A stretch of 64,000 nucleotides of DNA from positions 62,001 through 126,000 of the forward strand of contig JAWKRG010000008.1 of NCBI GenBank assembly GCA_041389725.1, given 5' to 3'. Shown here one piece after another: positions 35,757-43,667 of this stretch. The stretch is from Polyangiaceae bacterium. GTDB taxonomy: Bacteria; Myxococcota_A; Polyangia; Polyangiales; Polyangiaceae. A program made the position numbers and the translations under genes. Numbering within the stretch: position 1 is the stretch's first letter; every line of letters begins with the position of its first letter. The notes under the pieces were generated by a model. The model saw nothing but the letters and a program-made list of their open reading frames with translations. It had not been told where the DNA came from and made no database searches.

Positions 35757-35984
35757 CTACTTCCCTGCCTTGGCGGAGGCCAGCTGCCGCAAGTCATCGG
35801 CGGAGACGGACTTGCCGCCCACCCCCCAAGCGCCGGCGGGAACATCCTCGATCGTGACCCAGGTGACATCGCGCAGTCCCTCCCCTTCGACGGAGAGGAC
35901 CGCGTCCGTGACTTTGCGAATGAGCTCTTGTTTCTGATCGGCGTTCAGGTAGCCCTGGACACCGCGGATTTGTACGAGAGGCAT
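35757..35984 (-). CDS. 4-oxalocrotonate tautomerase family protein
   Basis: The 75-residue protein starts M-Pro: Pro2, Pro1 after Met removal, is the catalytic base of the family. The beta-alpha-beta fold is clear (PLVQIRGVQGYLNADQKQEL, then VTWVTIEDVPAGAWGVGGKS). It is slightly longer than classic 62-residue 4-OT enzymes. It starts after AAAGGAAAT and is the first gene of an operon behind a TetR-type operator at 36019-36032. Confidence 0.9.
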   Translation of the reverse strand: MPLVQIRGVQGYLNADQKQELIRKVTDAVLSVEGEGLRDVTWVTIEDVPAGAWGVGGKSVSADDLRQLASAKAGK

Positions 35985-36018
35985 GGGATTTCCTTTGGTA
36001 GTTGAGGTTCAAAATTCA

Positions 36019-36032
36019 GGACCGAGCGGTCC
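36019..36032. promoter_or_regulatory. TetR-type operator of the tautomerase operon
   Basis: GGACCG-AG-CGGTCC is a perfect 6-bp inverted repeat, 34 bp before the tautomerase start. The same sequence apart from one centre base lies in the promoter of the adjacent TetR gene. An A8 run (36043-36050), unusual here, lies just upstream of the operon and could act as an UP element. Confidence 0.75.
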
Positions 36033-36052
36033 CGAAAGCCTGAAAAAAAAGG

Positions 36053-36634
36053 TCAGTGCAGAGCGCCGAGGGCGATTTCCGCAGCGCCCGTCAGTTCGGT
36101 TCGGGTGGCCCCCGCTTTGGCGAGAGTCTTCAGTCCGCTCAAGGTGCAGACCAGATAGCGCGCTACGTCCTGTGCTCGCGCCGCCTCCGAGAGTTGCCCG
36201 TCGGCTGCTGCTCGTTCCAGCGCGTCGTGGAACACCGCCTCGAAGCGTCGAGAGTGGCGCTGTACGAGCTTCGCGACGTCGGGTTGTCGCTGGCCGAACT
36301 CGCTCGCCGTGTTCATGATCAGGCAGCCTCGCCGCGAACTCTTGCTCTTCGCTTCCTCTGCCACACCAAGTAGCGTGTTGCGGATGAAGTCGAGTCCGGT
36401 CGCTGCTTCGTCCAGGGAGCGACGCATGCCACCGACCATGGTATCCGCGTAGTGGGTGAGGCAGCGCTCGAAGAGCATCTCTTTGCTGGTGAAGGCCTGG
36501 TAAAAGCTGCTCTTCGAAAGGCCCATGGCCGCGAGCAAGTCCGGCAGGGAGGTGGCATCGTAGCCCTGCTGCCAGAAGACGAGCATGCCCGCCTGCAGTG
36601 CCTTGGCTTCGTCGAACTCACGGCTGCGGGCCAC
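36053..36634 (-). CDS. TetR/AcrR family regulator of the tautomerase operon
   Basis: The GTG at 36634 gives 193 residues beginning VARSREFDEAKALQAG; the open frame upstream runs through the promoter. The HTH is TSLPDLLAAMGLSKSSFYQAF. The C-terminal domain (RRGCLIMNTASEF, FEAVFHDALERAAADGQL) is typical of the branch that regulates small redox or electrophile-response enzymes (TetR_C_16/YxaF-like; branch assignment tentative). It lies 68 bp upstream of the tautomerase gene on the same strand, and both promoters carry the same palindrome. Confidence 0.9.
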   Translation of the reverse strand: MARSREFDEAKALQAGMLVFWQQGYDATSLPDLLAAMGLSKSSFYQAFTSKEMLFERCLTHYADTMVGGMRRSLDEAATGLDFIRNTLLGVAEEAKSKSSRRGCLIMNTASEFGQRQPDVAKLVQRHSRRFEAVFHDALERAAADGQLSEAARAQDVARYLVCTLSGLKTLAKAGATRTELTGAAEIALGALH

Positions 36635-36638
36635 GAGT

Positions 36639-36669
36639 GTTATTTGGACCGAACGGTCCGGAATGTCAA
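36639..36669 (-). promoter_or_regulatory. TetR gene promoter with embedded operator
   Basis: On the reverse strand TTGACA (36669-36664) is followed by GGACCG-TT-CGGTCC (plus-strand 36646-36659) and then AATAAC (36644-36639), a four-of-six -10 candidate at a 19-nt spacing. The repressor site sits between -35 and -10. The predicted transcription start is at the GTG codon, so the mRNA may be leaderless. Confidence 0.65.
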
Positions 36670-36746
36670 GCCTCGACTCGTCCCACGCCCCGTCGGACTG
36701 CAAAGCGGAGGCTCTTTCCCCTAAGAAAAGGGGGGACAGCGGATCG

Positions 36747-36806
36747 CGAAACGGCTGCCCGCAGCTTCGCCGCAGCTGGCGGGGCAGTGGTGGTGAGCCC
36801 GTTTCG
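36747..36806 (-). terminator. Nested inverted repeat directly after the serpin gene
   Basis: Outer arms CGAAACGG (36747-36754) and CCGTTTCG (36799-36806) enclose inner arms CTGCCC and GGGCAG (36755-36760 and 36782-36787). The structure begins right after the serpin stop, so it is probably a terminator or 3'-end stabiliser. There is no strong T tract. Confidence 0.5.
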
Positions 36807-36808
36807 GT

Positions 36809-38104
36809 TCACTCGCTGCTGGACGGATCCGTGATGCGACCCAAAAAGACGTTGGCCTTGGTCTCGTTGTCTCGGATCACGAACAAGAACGGGCGGTCGA
36901 CGGTCACGGACACCGTTTCCGGAACGCTGGTGACGCCCATCGTCACCGCGGTAGCGGCTGCTGCTTCAGTGCCGGCCTCGTTGACCTTGACGAATGCCTC
37001 GTGGATCACGTCCTGGATCGATAGGCCGCCGCTGCCGTCCATAGCCGAGAAGTCCGCGGCGGGGGTGAACGCCGTCGGCATCCCCAGATTCGAAAGAACA
37101 CTCGATAGGCTCAGCTTCGTGCGGAGTTCGAACTTGGGCAGTTTCAGTGAGACTTCGTAGTCTGAGTTCAGTGCCGCACTGACGTCGCCCAGGGCCTGGG
37201 CGTCGAGAGACTGCTCGAACTGCCCGAAAGTGCCCGCGTCCGGCAAGAGCAAGAGCATGGAGACCTCTTCGCCGTCGTACTGGAGCTCCACTGCCTCGTA
37301 GCCTGCACCCTTCGCGTAGCGGTGGTCGGCGCGCTGCTCCATGAACGGAACGCTCACGCTGCTACCGTCCAGGCGCGTGAAGGCGGCGTTCTTGGTCTGC
37401 TTCGGTTCGAAGGGCGTGGCCCAAGACGCGTTGAAGTAGACCGTGTTGGTGAGCACGAGGCGTGTGTCACCGTTGACGGTGCCAGGTCCAAGCAGCTCGG
37501 GGATCTTGTCCTCGGTTTCGATGGCGACCCACTTGTTGATCGTCTTGCGGCAATCGTCGGCGTCGCTGATGAAGTCGAGAAGATTGATCCCGGCGCCGTA
37601 GTTCTGCGCCAGCACGTCCAGGTAGCTGGGCAGGAAGGGATAGCCCGATTGCGCCCAAGCAGCGTTGGAGACACGCAAGCGGAAGGGCTTTCCGTCGCTG
37701 CCACTTGCACCTTTGCCTCGGGACTCCAGCTTCTGATCGAGGGTGTTGAAGGCAGCGTGGAGCTCGGCATCGGGCTGCACGAAGTGCAGGGCCGTCTGCA
37801 TTTCGCTCTTGGTGCTGCCCGCCGCGCCCGCGTAGGCCATGGCCAAGGCAGTGGAGATGCTGTGCGGGGAGGTGAAGTAGTTGCCGGTGGGTTTGGCTTC
37901 GCCGAGCAGAGCCAAGGCAAACTCGGTGTTGTTGCGAGTCAGCGTATGAACGGACCCGCTGTCGGCGTCCGCAGGCAGCCGCTGCTTGCTGCTCTTGACT
38001 TGATCGAAGTCAGCCGTCGGGGCGTTGACCCCATCACCGCCGCTGCAAGCGAGGGCGGCGAACATGAGCCCAGAGGTGACTGCCAGCTTCAGTGCGGTGC
38101 GCAT
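36809..38104 (-). CDS. Serpin-family protease inhibitor, predicted lipoprotein
   Basis: The ATG at 38104 gives 431 residues with lipobox AALAC (Cys20). A full-length serpin fold follows: NYFTSPHSISTALAMAYAGA at the N-terminus, LVLTNTVYFNASWATPFEP for the central sheet, and DRPFLFVIRDNETKANVFLGR at the C-terminus. The hinge GTEAAAATAVTMG (starting about 378) matches inhibitory serpins, with small residues from P15 to P9. Counting from the hinge puts the scissile bond near T392-S393, suggesting elastase-like or other small-residue proteases; that is approximate. It may protect the cell surface from its own or prey proteases. Confidence 0.9.
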   Translation of the reverse strand: MRTALKLAVTSGLMFAALACSGGDGVNAPTADFDQVKSSKQRLPADADSGSVHTLTRNNTEFALALLGEAKPTGNYFTSPHSISTALAMAYAGAAGSTKSEMQTALHFVQPDAELHAAFNTLDQKLESRGKGASGSDGKPFRLRVSNAAWAQSGYPFLPSYLDVLAQNYGAGINLLDFISDADDCRKTINKWVAIETEDKIPELLGPGTVNGDTRLVLTNTVYFNASWATPFEPKQTKNAAFTRLDGSSVSVPFMEQRADHRYAKGAGYEAVELQYDGEEVSMLLLLPDAGTFGQFEQSLDAQALGDVSAALNSDYEVSLKLPKFELRTKLSLSSVLSNLGMPTAFTPAADFSAMDGSGGLSIQDVIHEAFVKVNEAGTEAAAATAVTMGVTSVPETVSVTVDRPFLFVIRDNETKANVFLGRITDPSSSE

Positions 38105-38241
38105 GGTGAGCACAACCGGAGCATCGCGCGTGCCAAAGGAGATTCGAGCACGATCTCAGGCTCTCGGCACGGAGGTTCGGACAGGATTGCCGCGGTTGTG
38201 CCAAGCGCTGCCGCGATTGCGCGAATCCCTCGCGCCGCCAG

Positions 38242-38766
38242 TCAACCCCGACTTGGTATCGCGGCCGCGAGTTCGGCGAGCTTGCTCACCGTGTTGAGGT
38301 TGCGCGCGGTCCCAGTGGCAGCGAAGGGCAGCTTCAGTTTGCTGGTGCCCTGTCCCTCTGGGTAGTGGACGAAGACGACTCCCGGTCCCGCCGCAATGAC
38401 TTCGCGCCCCGGAATCACGATCGCCGCCAGGGCTGCTGCAGTCGGCTGCTGCTCGACGAAGCAGGCCATGACGCGTGCCGTGGGGGCCTTGGGAAAGGGA
38501 TTTGCGTCCAGAACCTGCCGAAGTTGCTTTGGCGATCGCAGGTGAACGCCGACGGCTTTGCCCATTCGTTTGGCAAGGGCGCCTTCCAAGACGCTCTTGG
38601 CCTTGGCGGCGGTCAGGGACGTGCGGAAGACCACGTTGCCGCTTTGGATGTAGGTTGCGACCTGCTCGAAGCCGGCGCGCTCACACAGCGCGCGGAGGTC
38701 GGCCATGGGGAGTTTGCCGGTGCCACCAACGTTCACCGCGCGAAGCAACGCCGCGTAGACTGCCAT
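38242..38766 (-). CDS. DUF1697 family protein
   Basis: The 174-residue protein has the typical opening YAALLRAVNVGGTGKLPMAD, then GFEQVATYIQSGNVVFRT and, at the end, LPFAATGTARNLNTVSKL. These mark DUF1697, a widespread family with a ferredoxin-like half. Function is not known. It stands alone upstream of the serpin gene on the same strand, 137 bp away. Confidence 0.9.
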   Translation of the reverse strand: MAVYAALLRAVNVGGTGKLPMADLRALCERAGFEQVATYIQSGNVVFRTSLTAAKAKSVLEGALAKRMGKAVGVHLRSPKQLRQVLDANPFPKAPTARVMACFVEQQPTAAALAAIVIPGREVIAAGPGVVFVHYPEGQGTSKLKLPFAATGTARNLNTVSKLAELAAAIPSRG

Positions 38767-38870
38767 GCCGCGTTCCTAGAGCGACCCGTACCAGCCCGCA
38801 AGGTTGGTCGCCGCCCAACCGAGCCATCTTTTTGCTTCGGACAGGAGGGAGTGCGGGGTAGGTACGGCTC

Positions 38871-39377
38871 GTGCGCCTGCTCTACCTCGTGTCTGTCTGG
38901 CTCCACATCTTGTGTGCTGTGGTGTGGATCGGTGGCATCGCCTTCTTGATGTTGGTGGTGGTGCCCTGGCTGCGGGGCAGTGGTGGCCAGGTGCAGGCAG
39001 GTGCCTTCCTTCGCGAGACGGGGCGGCGCTTTCGCAACGTGAGCTGGGTCTGTTTCGTGACCCTGCTCTTGACGGGGACCTACAACCTCTGGATGCGAGG
39101 CGTGAAGCTGGGGGATTTCACGGACGGAGTCTGGCTCGCTTCCAGCTTCGGACACACGGTGGTGCTCAAGCTCGCGGTGTTCGCGCTCGTGATCGGTATC
39201 AGCCTGACACACGATCTGGTGCTCGGTCCTCGCGCCACGCGGGTGATGGACCGTGGCCCCCGCTCGCCCGAGGCACTCGCGCTGCGACGCAAGGCAACGC
39301 TGCTCGGTCGCGCCAATGCCGTGCTCGCCTTGGTGCTCGTTGCGTTGGGCGTGCTGATTGTGCGCGGAGCGCCATGA
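38871..39377 (+). CDS. CopD-like four-helix membrane protein
   Basis: The GTG at 38871 gives 168 residues. Four hydrophobic segments are seen, with His in LVSVWLHILCAVVWIGGIAF and HTVVLKLAVFALVIGIS and an internal HDLVLGPRATRVM. The WLH...WIGG pattern is typical of the CopD/YphA-like domain, thought to hold heme or copper. It converges on the P-type ATPase gene with 2 bp between the two stops. A role in copper uptake is not proven. Confidence 0.78.
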   Translation: MRLLYLVSVWLHILCAVVWIGGIAFLMLVVVPWLRGSGGQVQAGAFLRETGRRFRNVSWVCFVTLLLTGTYNLWMRGVKLGDFTDGVWLASSFGHTVVLKLAVFALVIGISLTHDLVLGPRATRVMDRGPRSPEALALRRKATLLGRANAVLALVLVALGVLIVRGAP

Positions 39378-39379
39378 CC

Positions 39380-42070
39380 TCAGCGGCGTCGGCGTCGCAC
39401 TTTGACCGCTTCGGATAGCAACAGCATGCCCGCGGCGAAGGGCAGCGGGACCAGAAAGGCAGGCCACGGCGGGACCGCGGTATCGAACAGCGCGTTGCCG
39501 GCAGGTGAGAACACCACGGTGCTCGCGATCCCGAGTTCGATCGCGACTCCGAACAGGATGCCACGATTGTCGAGCAGTCCTTTTCGCAGGCTGCTCTGGG
39601 TCGTCGTGCGCCACACGAGCAGGTTCGCGAGCTGACAGAAGATTACCGCAAGGAAGAAGGCCGTAATAGCCTGGCGGTGCAGCAGCCCAGCCACGGTCGC
39701 ACCAAAGCTCCAGCCACCTTGATGCAGTACCCAAGCGTAGGAAGCGAATCCCGCAGCGGACTCGAGCATGCCCCACAGCAAGTAGGAAGACAGCAGCAGA
39801 CCGGGGGAAAGCAGGCGCTCCCCACGAGCGCGTGGAGGCTGGCGCATCACGTCGCTCTCAGCGGACTCGTTCGCCAGAGCGATGGCGGGCGCCATGTCCG
39901 TTCCGAGGTCGATGGCGAGGATCAGCAGCACGGAAAGGGGAAGGGGAATGCCAAGTAGTACGAAGGCCACATAGGGCAGAATCTCGGGCACGTTGCTGGT
40001 CAGCACATAGCCGATGAAGCGGCGAATATTGCCGTAGATCACGCGCCCTTCCTGAACCGCAGCGACGATGGTGCTGAAGTCGTCATCCATCAACACCATG
40101 TCCGCCGCCTCGCGAGCCACGTCGGTGCCGCTCTTGCCCATGGCAACGCCTACGTCGGCGCGCTTGAGCGCCGGAGCGTCGTTCACACCGTCTCCGGTGA
40201 CCGCCACGACGTGGCCCATTTCCTGAAGCGCCGTGACGACGCGAAGCTTGTGCAGGGGGCTTGCGCGCGCGAAGAGGACCTCGGCGGATTCGAGGGCTTT
40301 GCGCAGCGCCGCGGGACTCCAACGTTCGAGGTCTTCCGACGTGTACACTCGCGGGCGAGGGCTCGCCACGATACCGACTTCGCGCGCGATGGCTTCGACG
40401 GTCAGGGGATGATCGCCTGAGATCACGATCACGCGAATGCCGGCGGCGCGGCACTGCGCCACGGACTCGGCGACCCGGGGCCGGGGTGGGTCCTGCATGG
40501 CGACGAGGGCGACGAACTCCCAATCCGACGCGTGGACGACGGACTCGGGGCTTTCGGCGGCGGTGACGTCGCGCCGCGCCAGTCCCAGCACTCGCTTGCC
40601 GCTGCGCGCCAGGGCATTCGCTTGCTCGCGCAAGCCGGTCCGCGCGACGTCGTCCAAACGCTGTACGTCGTCGACTAGGAGCTGCGCGCTGCACTGGCTC
40701 AGTACCACTTCGGGCGCACCCTTGAGCACTGCCTCCCTCCCGTCTCCGATCTGGTGCACGGTCGCCATTTCCTTGGTCGCGCTGTCGAAGGGGTGCTCGA
40801 ACAAGCGAAGGAACGTCCTGCGAAGATTGGCCACGGTCCCCGGCTCGCCCGCTTCCACGCCATGTAGCAGAGCCGTTTCCGTGGGATCGCCATGGCACTC
40901 GGCGCTGGCGCCGCTCCCGCTCAGGGTCGCGTTGTTGCAGAGCGCCATCACGCGGTATGCGACTTCGCGCGCACGGCCGCTGGTGGTGGAAGGACCCGAC
41001 AGCACGTCCGTCACGCGCATCGCGTTTTGGGTGAGCGTACCCGTCTTGTCGGTGCAGATCACCGTAGTGCTGCCCAGTGTCTCGGCGCTTTCCAAAGACT
41101 TGAGCAGCGCGTTGCGCTTCGCCATCTTGCGTCCTGCGATGGCCAGGGCCAGCGTGACGCTCGGGAGCAACCCTTCCGGGACGTTCGCGACGATGATGCC
41201 GATGGCGAACACCAGGTTGGTCCAGAAGGGGTTGCCGATGGCCCAACCGGCGAGAAAGAAGCCCAGCCCAAGCCCCACGGCGATGCGACTGATGGTGGCG
41301 ATGAAGTGCTGCAGCTGCTTGTGAATGGGCGTGTCGACCCGAGTGGTTTCTCGAGTGGCTCCGGCGATGCGCCCGATCTCCGTGTGATTGCCCGTCGCGT
41401 AAATCAGTGCCTTGCCCGTGCCGGTGGTGACCAAAGTCCCAAAGAAGGCGAGGTTACGCGCGCTGATGCGCGCGCCCGGGACTGCTTCCGTCGTGCGCAG
41501 TTGCGGTTCCGATTCTCCAGTGAGCGGACTGTTGTCGACCTTGAGCGCATTGGCCTCGAATAGTCGCCCATCGGCTGGCACCCGGTCGCCCTCGCGCAGC
41601 ACCACCACGTCGCCGACGACGATGTCGGAGGCATCGATGTCTCGCTCGCTGCCGTCTCGCAACACGCGTGCATGTTGAGCCAACATGCCTCGGAACGCGG
41701 CCATGGCTTGCTCGACGCGGAGCTCTTGCCAGAAGCTGAATCCGGCGTTGAGCAGAACCACGCTGGCCAAAGCGGCCGCGATGAGAGCCATTCCTTCGCC
41801 CGGACTGAAGTGTTCGCCAACGAGCGCCAGTGCGGCGCCCGCCCAAAGTAGGATCGCAAAGCGGTGCCGCAGGTGACGTGCAAAGCGCAAGAACAGCGCA
41901 GGGGGCGGCGCTTCGCTCAATCGATTCGGCCCCTCGTGCTCGAGTCGCTCGCGGACGTCGGCTTCAGTCAGTCCTGCCGCAGACGAGGCAAGGCGCGTCC
42001 ACAACTCGGCGACCGAGATGCGATGGGGTTCGAAGCTGCCGAATGCCGGCCACGTTGGGCCCGGGGTCAT
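39380..42070 (-). CDS. P-type cation ATPase, type IIC (Na+/K+-ATPase-like)
   Basis: The 896-residue pump has TGES (184-187), the phosphorylated Asp341 in CTDKTGTLTQ, KGAPEV and GDGVNDAPALK, plus ten likely TM helices. Three stretches resemble animal Na+/K+-ATPase alpha subunits rather than bacterial Ca2+ pumps: IIVANVPEGLLPSVTLALA before the P domain, NALLKSLESAETLGSTTVIC, and LTSNVPEILPYVAF...LAIDLGTDMAPAIALA in M5-M6, followed by AESDVM. No beta subunit gene is nearby. Na+ export or K+ exchange is inferred from family; a Ca2+ or H+ pump remains possible. Confidence 0.88.
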   Translation of the reverse strand: MTPGPTWPAFGSFEPHRISVAELWTRLASSAAGLTEADVRERLEHEGPNRLSEAPPPALFLRFARHLRHRFAILLWAGAALALVGEHFSPGEGMALIAAALASVVLLNAGFSFWQELRVEQAMAAFRGMLAQHARVLRDGSERDIDASDIVVGDVVVLREGDRVPADGRLFEANALKVDNSPLTGESEPQLRTTEAVPGARISARNLAFFGTLVTTGTGKALIYATGNHTEIGRIAGATRETTRVDTPIHKQLQHFIATISRIAVGLGLGFFLAGWAIGNPFWTNLVFAIGIIVANVPEGLLPSVTLALAIAGRKMAKRNALLKSLESAETLGSTTVICTDKTGTLTQNAMRVTDVLSGPSTTSGRAREVAYRVMALCNNATLSGSGASAECHGDPTETALLHGVEAGEPGTVANLRRTFLRLFEHPFDSATKEMATVHQIGDGREAVLKGAPEVVLSQCSAQLLVDDVQRLDDVARTGLREQANALARSGKRVLGLARRDVTAAESPESVVHASDWEFVALVAMQDPPRPRVAESVAQCRAAGIRVIVISGDHPLTVEAIAREVGIVASPRPRVYTSEDLERWSPAALRKALESAEVLFARASPLHKLRVVTALQEMGHVVAVTGDGVNDAPALKRADVGVAMGKSGTDVAREAADMVLMDDDFSTIVAAVQEGRVIYGNIRRFIGYVLTSNVPEILPYVAFVLLGIPLPLSVLLILAIDLGTDMAPAIALANESAESDVMRQPPRARGERLLSPGLLLSSYLLWGMLESAAGFASYAWVLHQGGWSFGATVAGLLHRQAITAFFLAVIFCQLANLLVWRTTTQSSLRKGLLDNRGILFGVAIELGIASTVVFSPAGNALFDTAVPPWPAFLVPLPFAAGMLLLSEAVKVRRRRR

Positions 42071-42246
42071 TCACGTCTCCGCACCCAGCCTAGCACTCCG
42101 AACTCGCCGCGCGCGCGCAGGCGCAGCTAGCGGGCGCGCAATAATTGCTCGAAATCCTCGAGCTGTCAGGCGTCGTTCGGCGGCTGCGTGCACGATTCGC
42201 CACGCTGGACACGCTGACTCCGCCGACCGCCGAGGGGTCTCCGACC

Positions 42247-42744
42247 TCAACTTGTCGCGTGCAACCGCAAACTCGTCAGCAGGTTGCCCCACCACAAACC
42301 CATCGTGCGTATGAAGGGCACCACGTCCTGGCCGTGTCGGGCGGGGTGATCCGGTCGCAGTTGGCTCCAGCCGCCGTGTGTGACTTCCACGAAGGTGCCG
42401 CTGCCCTTGGCGACGAAAGTCACGTCCACGCGCGTGCTTTCGCTCGGCGCGAAGTTGACGCCCCGCCACTCGAAGGCGAAGTGAGCAGGCGGAGACCATT
42501 CCACGATTCTTCCCAGCTCGATCAAGCGGGAGGAGCCGCGCACGTCGAATTGCTCGAACAATCGCCCCCCGAGTCCTGGTTCGAAGTGGATGACGCCGGG
42601 CCGGCGGCCCGCGACTCGATAGGCGACGCCACGCCGCCACCAGTGGTCGATCTCTTCCGTGAAGATGCGAAATGCGTCCTCGATGGGCACACGGACGCTC
42701 ACCGAAACTCGTACCAGGTCGCCCGTCTTCGACGTCGCGCTCAC
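42247..42744 (-). CDS. SRPBCC/AHSA1-domain protein
   Basis: The GTG at 42744 overlaps the ArsR stop (GTGA) and gives 165 residues. START-like features are VRVSVSVRVPIEDAFRIFTE, then DHWWRRG, the central VDVTFVAKGSGTFVEVTHGGW and the C-terminal helix TMGLWWGNLLTSLRL. It is the last gene of a VOC-ArsR-SRPBCC operon. The ligand is unknown. Confidence 0.88.
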   Translation of the reverse strand: MSATSKTGDLVRVSVSVRVPIEDAFRIFTEEIDHWWRRGVAYRVAGRRPGVIHFEPGLGGRLFEQFDVRGSSRLIELGRIVEWSPPAHFAFEWRGVNFAPSESTRVDVTFVAKGSGTFVEVTHGGWSQLRPDHPARHGQDVVPFIRTMGLWWGNLLTSLRLHATS

Positions 42745-43079
42745 GGCTTCCGCCTCGCCTTCTTCTCGGCGTACTGCTTGAAAGCACCCAGCTGCACGGT
42801 CCACAGTCCCTCTACCTCCGTCAGCCATTCGCGGAGCTGATCGAAGGGGCGACGCTGCAGCTCGAGGATGTGTCCACGCGCATCTTCCGTCAGCACGCGC
42901 TCCGAGACGAGGCCAGCATGGCGCAACACGCGCAGGTGGCGACTGAGTGCGGGCCGACTGACGCCGAGGCGTTCGGCAAGCTCACTGGGGCGAGTCGGCC
43001 CGTGCAGCAGTTCAGTGACGACCGCGCGCCGCGTGGAGTCGGCGAGGGCGCCGAGAGTACGGTCGAGAGTGGCCGGCAC
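42741..43079 (-). CDS. ArsR-family winged-helix regulator
   Basis: The GTG at 43079, after AAGGAG in the end of the VOC gene, gives 112 residues beginning VPATLDRTLGALADSTRRAVV; a longer frame from 43148 overlaps the VOC gene and is not family-like. The HTH is RPSELAERLGVSRPALSRHL with a charged wing (VLTEDARGHILEL). No metal ligands are seen. It probably represses its operon through the palindrome at 43574-43595. Confidence 0.88.
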   Translation of the reverse strand: MPATLDRTLGALADSTRRAVVTELLHGPTRPSELAERLGVSRPALSRHLRVLRHAGLVSERVLTEDARGHILELQRRPFDQLREWLTEVEGLWTVQLGAFKQYAEKKARRKP

Positions 43080-43086
43080 CGAACCG

Positions 43087-43542
43087 CTACGCTCCTTGCT
43101 CCCGCACGCGCTGCACGAACCACCACTGGTGACCCTCGAGGTCTTCAACCCGGTAGCTGCGGTCTACCCAGTAGTCGTCACCGTAGTCCGAGGTCTTCGG
43201 TGGCATCATGATCTTTGCGCCCGCCTTTCGGACCTGTTCATAGTGTGCGTCGACGTCGTCGAGGTAGACGCACAGGGCTTGAGTGTTCGCTCCGCCCAGT
43301 GAGGTAGGGCTCTTCGCGGGCATCGGGGGCTCGTGGCGGTCGTCGGTCGAGCCAACCATGACCAGGCCGTCGCCGAACTCCAGCTCCGAGTGCTCGATGC
43401 GTCCGCCTTCGCCTTCCACCTTGAGGCGCACCTCGAAGCCGAAGGTGTCGCAGAGCCAGTCGATTGCCTTGGCGGGGTCATCATAGAACACGGCCGAGCT
43501 GATGCGCGGCCAGCCGCGAGGGGCAGGTTTTTCGGTGTGCAT
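43087..43542 (-). CDS. VOC family protein
   Basis: The 151-residue protein has PRISSAVFYDDPAKAIDWLC at the start, then EHSELEFGDGLVMVGST, CVYLDDVDAHYEQVRKAGA and a YRVEDLEGHQWWFVQ ending, the PhnB/YP-type VOC pattern. It is the first gene of the operon with ArsR and SRPBCC genes, with AAGAGG upstream of the ATG. The reaction is unknown. Confidence 0.9.
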   Translation of the reverse strand: MHTEKPAPRGWPRISSAVFYDDPAKAIDWLCDTFGFEVRLKVEGEGGRIEHSELEFGDGLVMVGSTDDRHEPPMPAKSPTSLGGANTQALCVYLDDVDAHYEQVRKAGAKIMMPPKTSDYGDDYWVDRSYRVEDLEGHQWWFVQRVREQGA

Positions 43543-43573
43543 GAAATCCTCTTTTGGTTAGCGGGATTGGAGA

Positions 43574-43595
43574 TAGTTAACGCAAGCGTGAACTA
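43574..43595. promoter_or_regulatory. 22-bp near-perfect palindrome upstream of the VOC-ArsR-SRPBCC operon
   Basis: The half-site TAGTT(A/C)ACGC is repeated as its inverse around a 2-bp centre (AA); 9 of 11 half-site positions pair. It lies 31 bp before the VOC start. It is AT-richer than its surroundings and is the likely operator for the ArsR-family regulator of this operon. Confidence 0.65.
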
Positions 43596-43667
43596 ATAGC
43601 AAGCCCGATTTCGAGGACCCACCGCGGGCGCGGCACTTTGGCTCGTGGATGGGCGACGCGGTTCGAA

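Noticed and set aside
38871..42070. CopD-like gene and P-type ATPase considered as a copper operon
   Set aside because: They converge (opposite strands), and the ATPase is of the Na+/K+-like type without the CPC motif.
43620..43634. CCGCG-GG-CGCGG palindrome downstream of the copper ATPase, considered as a terminator
   Set aside because: The loop is too short and there is no T tract; such GC palindromes are expected by chance here.
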